64,000 nt of DNA from Manis javanica (Eukaryota > Chordata > Mammalia > Pholidota > Manidae), in the NCBI RefSeq assembly GCF_040802235.1, contig NC_133167.1, positions 43,646,001-43,710,000 on the forward strand, read 5' to 3'. Shown here one piece after another: positions 57,241 through 64,000 of this stretch (the stretch's first letter is position 1; the number at the start of each line of letters is the position of its first letter). Below the pieces are notes generated by a model. That model saw only the letters and a program-made list of their open reading frames with translations, did no database searches and had not been told where the DNA came from. The translations under genes were made by a program, and so were the position numbers.

Positions 57241-58779
57241 AAATATCCTCAAATACCACTCATAATGAAGAAATGAAAATTTTCTCTGCAAATTTGGGAG
57301 TAAGGCAAAAATGCCTGCTCTAAAACAGAATCATTAATTATAGGAAAAATTAAAGTCTGTGCCAACTGATAGAATGCAGTGAGAACACAGCATTAATTTT
57401 ATAGTATTCTTGCCAAATAACCTAATCTAATATGGGGACACATCAGAGGGACACCAAGAGAACATTTCTACACAAGAAATGCCTTGTAATCTTCAAACAT
57501 GTCAAGGTTAAAGGAGTCAAGGAAACACTGAAGAATCAGAAGACCAAGAGAGATTAAAAATATGTGACAAAATGAATTTGTGATTCTGAACTGGAGAGTT
57601 TGCTGTAAAAGACATTATTGTGACATTTGGCAAAATCTGAATGGAATGATTTTAGATGATAGTAATGTATCAATATTAATTTCCTACTTCTGATGATTGT
57701 AATACAGTTATTTATGAGAATGTTCTTGTTTGCCAAATAAGTATTTCAGGAGACAGGACTTCACTTCTGTAATTTAGTCTAATGGTTTAGGCATGGAGGT
57801 GGGGGAGGCCTTTGTATTGCATGTGCAACATTTATGTAACTTTGAGATAACTTTTTTTAATTCTAGAATCTATAGGGGAAACCTACGTTGTTAAGGTGTT
57901 TTTACCTTTCTAAGCATTTAAATAATGTACTGATTTCAAATTTGCTTTCTTTATTTTACATAGATGATTCTTTCCAGAATTATAACTGGGTCAAATCAGT
58001 CAGCGTTTCAGAATCAGCTTTTAAAGGCATGGTTCTCAAGGTGTTTACTTATTAATTATACTTCTTACTCTTATTACTAAGCATGAATATATATTTTAAA
58101 CCTTTTTGGTCTTTTGCTTTAGGTTCTAAAAATTCATTACATTTATTAATATGCTGATAAATCTGTATTGGTATAATAATGCAACTTGATATGAGGTAAG
58201 GGAAAAACAAAACAGTTCCTGATAGACTTTGTTGTTTGTATTTAATAGACTGTGTTTCTAAAGAAGTATACTTAATTATAATGACTATGTGAGTAGTAAG
58301 GAACTACATTTGACATGCTGACTTACGGTTTTTTCAAGGGTGGGTTTTATATTACATTTTTCATTGCTAAAATTCAGGAAAAAGTCATTGGACTGCTTGT
58401 ATATACTAAACTACTTTTTTTTAATGATAAAGGAAAGGTATTGATATTTATCAGACTTACAGATAGACCATTAATTCTTCACAAACTACTGCAAAATTTG
58501 GCATTCTAGGTATGTATTTATATTATTACAAATAAGAATATTGCCCACTCAATAAAATTGTGCATATGCTGTGTGAAATAGAAGCTAATTTTTCACTAGA
58601 GTAATAATGGTATTAAAATTTAAAAACAGACAAATGAACTTTGATCAGTAGAATCAGTATTGTTATGGTTATAATTACTTCCACAAAATATCATTTCTCC
58701 ATTTAACATTTGAATGACATGACTTATGATTATCATGAAATTGTTTGAGTCATCTTAACAACCATTGCATAAATTTCCC
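57241..58779. other. AT-rich intergenic stretch
   Basis: About 57560-57850 resembles an ancient interspersed repeat (ATCAATATTAATTTCCTAC, then GAATGTTCTTGTTTGCC), family not identified. No gene is supported. Confidence 0.35.
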
Positions 58780-59900
58780 ATTTAAACAAGGGATGAATTG
58801 CCATTTATTCATTAAGTGTGTGTTTATCATATGCTTACTATTTTCCACACTGGTTATATGGTGGATATTTAGGTTGAGATGAAGATGCTGTTAAAATATG
58901 AGTATCTACTTATGCAAAAAAAATTCTATATTTCTCTCTTCAAAAGACCTGAAATCAATAGTAATTTTAATTTTTTAACTCAAAATAATTAAATATCCAT
59001 TATCTATTATCTAAGTTCTTCAACAATGTATGAGGTATAAAGATAGACTAAGTGTAGCACTAGATTCATAAAATAAAATAAAATAGGGGAAACAACATAA
59101 CATTAATACAGTTTGTGACAATTTTCATAAAAGTGAAGCAAAGGCAATTGACATAATATTAGATAAGGGATAGATCACAAAGGAAATATTGGGCCTTGAA
59201 TAAATTTGTGTGCCAGGGAACTAGTATGAATTTATTTGGGGTTTGTTTCTAAATCTATGGGAGGATTATTGATACTACTTTCTTCTCAGCCCATTCCATG
59301 GACTTTTCTATGTGTTTTATGCCCGAGTAATGTTTTCTAAAATATTTTGAAAATATCTATTCATGGAAAGTGAATTTTCTTTTGTATAATAATTTAACAG
59401 TTACTTTTGAAATTTAAAGGGGAGATCTTTAAGGAGAAAATAATACAGATGTCTGATAGATACTGAAAAACAAATCATAAAACTGTTATGCCATGGTACA
59501 TGGTTAAAATGATGGCACCAGAATGAATAAATGAATTTTGAATGTCAGAGGGATTAAGGGATTAAGATTAAGATTTGATGAAAAAGTAAACAGTCAAAAA
59601 AAGAAGAGCATTTCAGTATGAGGGTACATAATGGGCAAAAACCTCATGTAGGCATATATAAGGAGTGCTTGCCAGGAAAGGCCAGTGTGGCTGAAATGAA
59701 GGTACACAGCAAAGTGAAATATGAGATTAGACATAAAAGTAGGGATTGGATTTTTGTGGGACCATGTAGGCCAGCTGAAGAATCTTGGTATTTATCATAA
59801 GAGCAGAGGGAAAACCATAGAATTTGCAATGGAGAGGTGACATGTATAGATTTGTCATTTGGAAAGATTGCCTGCTTTTTAGCAAATATTTACTAGAAAG
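58780..59900 (+). repeat. Ancient mammal-wide repeat, family not named
   Basis: The 5' part (TTTATTCATTAAGTGTGTGT near 58803) and the 3' part (AGAGCATTTCAGTATGAGGG near 59605, GCCAGTGTGGCTGAAATGA near 59681, GACCATGTAGGCCAGCTGAAG near 59760, GGTGACATGTATAGATTTG near 59836) occur in the order of a long old interspersed repeat common in mammalian genomes. I remember its pattern but not its name. Short open frames in it are not genes. Confidence 0.45.
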
Positions 59901-61042
59901 AAACCAGAACAAATATGACAAAAGGGCTAAAATGTTAGTCATACAATATTACCACTCTATGGTTTAGAAACATGAAACAAACAGTTATGACAGTTTCTCC
60001 AGGTTAAATCCTCACTGTGGTTTTCCTTCCTTTTGCTTCTCTCCAAAAGATTTCTGGGTCCAAGCATTTACTCTGCTTCTTGAATCCCCACGGTTCTGTG
60101 TGGCAGAATGGTTTTTCTTATAGGTTCCTGACTATCTAATAAGGTTCAAATGGTTCTATTGTACTGTAAACCATTTATTCATTTATTCAACCCTGGGTAG
60201 GCTACCATGAATATACTGTGTCTCCTTATTCTAATTCCAGCATTCTTTAGATCCACAGATATTTGTAGAAGCTCCATGTTCCATCCTTCAAAACCTTCCC
60301 ACCCTACCATTGCTACTTAGGGAATGAAAATGCATCCAGATCCTCTTACAGAACATGTGAAACCCATAAGAGACCATTTATGTCCCCTCAGATTCTTCCC
60401 TTTCCCACACATATAAGCCACTGCCCCATATATATGAACTACTGCAGAATATGGTACAAGGCCAAATGGAGCCTTTCGTGGATTTTGTCCAGGGAAATAG
60501 GTACTGGTACCTGGAATCAATTATTTCTCCAGAGAGTTGTGTGCTTTTAGTGAGAAATCATAGTGAGCACAATCATGATAAATAGGTATACTGATTGTTA
60601 TTGGGTTTATCATTATTTTTAGTATATTTTAGAAGACAGAAATAGAGAACACACATTAGTTTTAATATACTTGTGCTTCCAATTCAATACCTGAACTATT
60701 CTTAATCTCATTGAATTTACCTCTGTATCTCCTCCTTTCTATGTTGAAATCCTTGTTCTCAATGATGCCAATATATACATATGCTTTATCCTATGGAAAA
60801 AATATACTGCAGTCAGAATAATAAAACCAACAGTACAGTCACCAATATGATTATTAAAGACAAACTGTTGTTAGTATACCTAGAAATTTCATTCATGTTT
60901 ACTTCTAGCAATTGTTCAACATTGTAGGTAAAACTGTAACATTTCCAGAATCTCCCACCTGGCTTTAGTGCATCTTCATACAATAGTTGTTTCCAGGGGG
61001 TGGAGAGAAGTAGTCCATCTCCATTTAAATAGGTAATTACAA
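59901..61042. other. AT-rich intergenic stretch, nothing recognised
   Basis: No supported gene, RNA gene or named repeat. Confidence 0.35.
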
Positions 61043-61226
61043 CGGCGAGCAAGGGCTTATCTGGACCAGAGAGGTTGGGTGGGGGGGCTCTTCTTCTACA
61101 GCCCGGTCACAAGAGACATGGGGGAGCGGATGTGGACGACTGCTTGTAAGAAATAAACTTTATTTCTCCCTTTGACTGATTTCATTTTCAAAGGTATTTG
61201 CCCAGGATTTTCCCCCTGGAGTTACA
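61043..61226 (+). repeat. GC-rich LTR-like fragment with poly(A) signal
   Basis: A short block much richer in G and C than its surroundings, with CpGs. It contains AAGAAATAAACTTTATTTCTC (AATAAA at about 61151) followed by about 70 bp ending CCCCCTGGAGTTACA, which looks like R-U5 of an ERV LTR. TTACAA occurs at both edges (61037-61042 and 61222-61227) and could be a 6-bp duplication, as class II ERVs make. The 5' end does not start with TG, so it may be truncated. The assignment is tentative. Confidence 0.4.
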
Positions 61227-61801
61227 AATATATTTTAGTAATTATTTTAATAAATTATTTGCCCGCTTAGCATAACATATTTCCATAAAAATTTTTGACA
61301 TTTTTGGAAATTCCTGTAAGATTCTGAAGTTGTATTAAAATAAATAACCACTTGATAAAATAACTTGGGAAATGCCATTATTCTTTGCTATCTGTGTTTT
61401 GTTTTCGAAAATAACCCTATAAGAATTTCAAATCTCTTTCATTCCTACCTACTCTATCTCTTCTAATACCCAAACCCCATTAGGACATTTCTTTATAGCA
61501 TAATCAGCCTTAGGAACTATAATGAAGAGGGAAATACATATTATACCACAGTTATGTAAGCACTGTTCTTTAAAAAGAAAAGCCATTGCATTTTTCCCCA
61601 AACTGTACTTGAAATACATTATTAAATGCTATCTTTAGGAAAACAAGAATCTATACACATAGAATAAGGCTTATAAAGATATGTACATGTGTATTTGAAA
61701 TAGGACCTATTCTTGACTCTATGGTTTATAATGTTTAAATCATGTTAAAATTCATTTTGTTTCTTTTAATATATCTCAACCATCCATTTTTCAACAATAT
61801 C
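61227..61801. other. AT-rich stretch, nothing recognised
   Basis: No supported feature. Confidence 0.35.
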
Positions 61802-62903
61802 TTTTTTTTGGTATCATTAATCTACAATTACAGAAAGAACATTATGTTTACTAGGTTCCCCCCTTCACCAAGTCCCCTCCATATATCCCTTCACAGTCAC
61901 TGTCCATCTGCATAGTAAGATGCTATAAAATCACTACTTGTCTTCCCTGTGTTGCACAGCCCTCCCCGTGCCCCGCTCATGCACTATAAATGCTAATCGT
62001 AATGCCCTCTTCTTTATCCCCGCCCTAATCCCTCCCTTCCCACCCATCGTCCCCAGTCCCTTTCCCTTTGGTAACTATTAGTCCATTCTTGGGTTCTGTG
62101 ATTCTGCTGCTGTTTTGTGCCTTCAGTTTTCCTCTGTTCTTATACTCCACATATGAGTGAAATCATTTGGTACTTGTATTTCTCTGCCTGGCTTATTTCA
62201 CTGAGCATAATACCCTCTAGCTCCATCCATGTTGTTGCAAATGGTAGGATCTGTTTTTTTCTTATGGCTGAGTAATATTCCATTGTGTATATGTACCACA
62301 TCTTCTTTATCCATTCATCTACTGATGGACATTTACGTTGCTTCCATATCTTGGCTATTGTAAATAGTGCAGCAATAAACATAAGGGTGCATCTGTCTTT
62401 TTCAAACTGGAGTGCTGCATTCTTGGGGTAAATTCCTAGAAATGGAATTCCTGGGTCAAATGGTATTTCTATTTGAGGATTCTTAGGAACCTCCATACTG
62501 CTTTCCACAATGGTTGAATTAATTTACATTCCCACCAGCAGTGTAGGAGGGTTACCCTTTGTCCACACCCTCGCCAACATTTGTTGTTGTTTGTCTTTTC
62601 ACTGATGGCGATCCTTACTGGTGTGAGGTGATATCTCATTGTGGTTTTAATTTGCATTTCTCTGATGATTAGTGATGTGGAGCATCTTTTCATGTGCCTG
62701 TTGGCCATCTTAATTTCTTTTTTAGAGAACTGTCTATTCAGCTCCTCTGTCCATTTTTTAATTGGATTATTTGCTTTTTGTTTGTTGAGGTGTGTGAGCT
62801 CTTTATATATTTTGGATGTCAATTTTTATCAGATCTGTCATTTATGAATATATTCTCCCATACTGTAGGATACCTTTTTGTTCTATTGATGGTGTCCTTT
62901 GCT
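61802..62903 (-). mobile_element. 5'-truncated antisense L1 (ORF2 end and 3'UTR)
   Basis: On the minus strand it starts in the ORF2 C-terminal region (AAAGGACACCATCAATAGAAC at about 62880-62900). It continues through two open pieces (62469-62822 and 62140-62508) covering the [13 protein letters not shown] and cysteine regions and the YTMEYYSAI end. It finishes with a 3'UTR and a T-run at 61802-61809. The 3'UTR is like that of the L1 at 56.9 kb; no retroviral tail. The two open pieces overlap in different frames, showing one frameshift near 62490. Confidence 0.85.
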
Positions 62904-64000
62904 TTTTTATGATTAGACGTGTTGAAGGGTACATGTAATATTTATGTGATAAAAGCTTAATTTTTTCTTAAATATGGATTTGGAAACATGATGAAAGCTT
63001 AATGTTCACTTTAATATGGATTTGGATCTATCACAATTAAAAATGTGTTGTATCATGAGTATTTCCTCTTGTGGGCTTTGAAAATACATCCTTACTGATT
63101 ATAACATAAAAATCCATAGTCAGCTGCAAGCTATTCAGGACTATATGGATAAGTATAAGTGATTTGACAATGAGTCAACTTCTTATGCATATAGAAAAGT
63201 GCCTTGTTTTCAAGAGCAATTCAATTATAGCCTTTCAAAAAGGAAAGATATTCTGAGTGTGCTGGGTTATTTGCAATAACTGCTTCTCAGCTTCCTATTA
63301 ATATAGATGACGAATACAGTTTCTTATGAAAAATTCGAATTTTTATAAATTATAAATTTGTAAGGTTGTCTTTATTGTAACTTATTTAAATAAGTAAGTT
63401 TACCTAAAGTAGTTTATAATCACAGATTTAATATACTACTTTAGTGAATGCTCAGACCGCTGCTATAAATGATACCAAAATTTTTATTTAAATTATGAGG
63501 ACTCTCATACAAGGAAATTAAGTAGCAAATAGCAAGATCAAAATCATAGATAAAAATTTGTGTTTTGGAAAACACAAATTTCCATCTAACAAGAGCAATA
63601 TAGTTTATTTTATTTATACTAAATTATAATACCTGTTTTCATTGCAGAAAAAATGAAATTTAGACAATTAAAACATGTATGGCTAAATGACAATCAAAGC
63701 ATTTGTAATTTTTATTTTTCCTTTTACAACATTATTATCTTGGATATTCAGATTTGGTCTCCTACCACCCTTGACCCTACAATTACCTATTTTTAGTGTG
63801 TAATTCCACTTGAAACATGGGGGGTTTGTTCTGTTTTGTTTCATTTTTAATGTGAGAGTAAAATTTCCAAAAAATGATTTAAGATTAAATTGCTTTAAAG
63901 TTATTTACATTTATAAACTGCAGTATGCCAGACAGAACTTAGAGCCAATCAATATATCCTCAAGCTCCCTCTGTCCTTGTTCATACTTCTTATCTTGTTA
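62904..64000. other. AT-rich stretch, nothing recognised
   Basis: No supported gene or named repeat up to the window end. Confidence 0.35.

Noticed and set aside
1..64000. tRNA, rRNA, snRNA genes
   Set aside because: No cloverleaf-consistent or conserved RNA gene sequence was recognised on either strand by reading; a covariance-model scan would be decisive.

Overview
This is intergenic DNA from a placental mammal, and I see no cellular protein-coding, rRNA or tRNA gene in it. The evidence is LINE-1 (L1) copies of several ages, old mammal-wide repeats (MIR, L2, a MaLR LTR of MLT1A type, a MER5A-like piece), endogenous retroviruses, and AT-rich filler. No primate Alu, rodent B1/B2 or ruminant Bov SINE is visible. 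The young L1 3'UTR type and its retroviral tail suggest a laurasiatherian lineage, but the species cannot be fixed by eye.

Layout: 0.95-2.3 kb holds the 3' end of a gammaretrovirus-like (class I) ERV, a broken env plus a 492-bp LTR. 2.33-6.09 kb is a class III (ERV-L-like) provirus with 5-bp target duplications, about 300-bp LTRs, gag and RNase H/integrase remnants but no reverse transcriptase, and a related LTR inserted in reverse. 6.7-8.7 kb is an old antisense L1, 12.3 kb an MLT1A-type LTR, 12.85-14.8 kb an old L1 and 14.85-15.2 kb a MIR. 15.49-24.12 kb is a full-length L1 with a perfect 14-bp target duplication. 24.7-35.3 kb holds old L1/L2/MIR fragments. 35.8-42.1 kb is a nearly full-length antisense L1. 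42.1-46 kb holds MIR, L2 and MER5A pieces. 46.4-57.2 kb is a multi-level nest of L1s. 57.3-64 kb is AT-rich with one antisense L1 3' end and one GC-rich LTR-like piece.

The most interesting content is a chimeric retrotransposon. The L1 at 15.49-24.12 kb does not stop at its own 3'UTR. It continues into about 1.6 kb of a retrovirus: an env transmembrane-subunit region, a polypurine tract, and U3-R of the LTR. It is polyadenylated 18 nt after the LTR's AATAAA. The 14-bp duplication encloses L1 and retroviral tail together, so both arrived in one reverse-transcription event. A second, 5'-truncated copy with the same L1-env-LTR arrangement lies at 47.11-51.35 kb. A third copy, of the LTR end only, sits with its own target duplication inside another L1 at 55.51-55.98 kb. 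This is an L1 lineage that captured an ERV 3' end by read-through and then spread it. The 15.49-kb copy also carries a 209-bp tandem-repeat array in its 5'UTR. All L1 and ERV reading frames here carry stops or frameshifts, so these copies look inactive.
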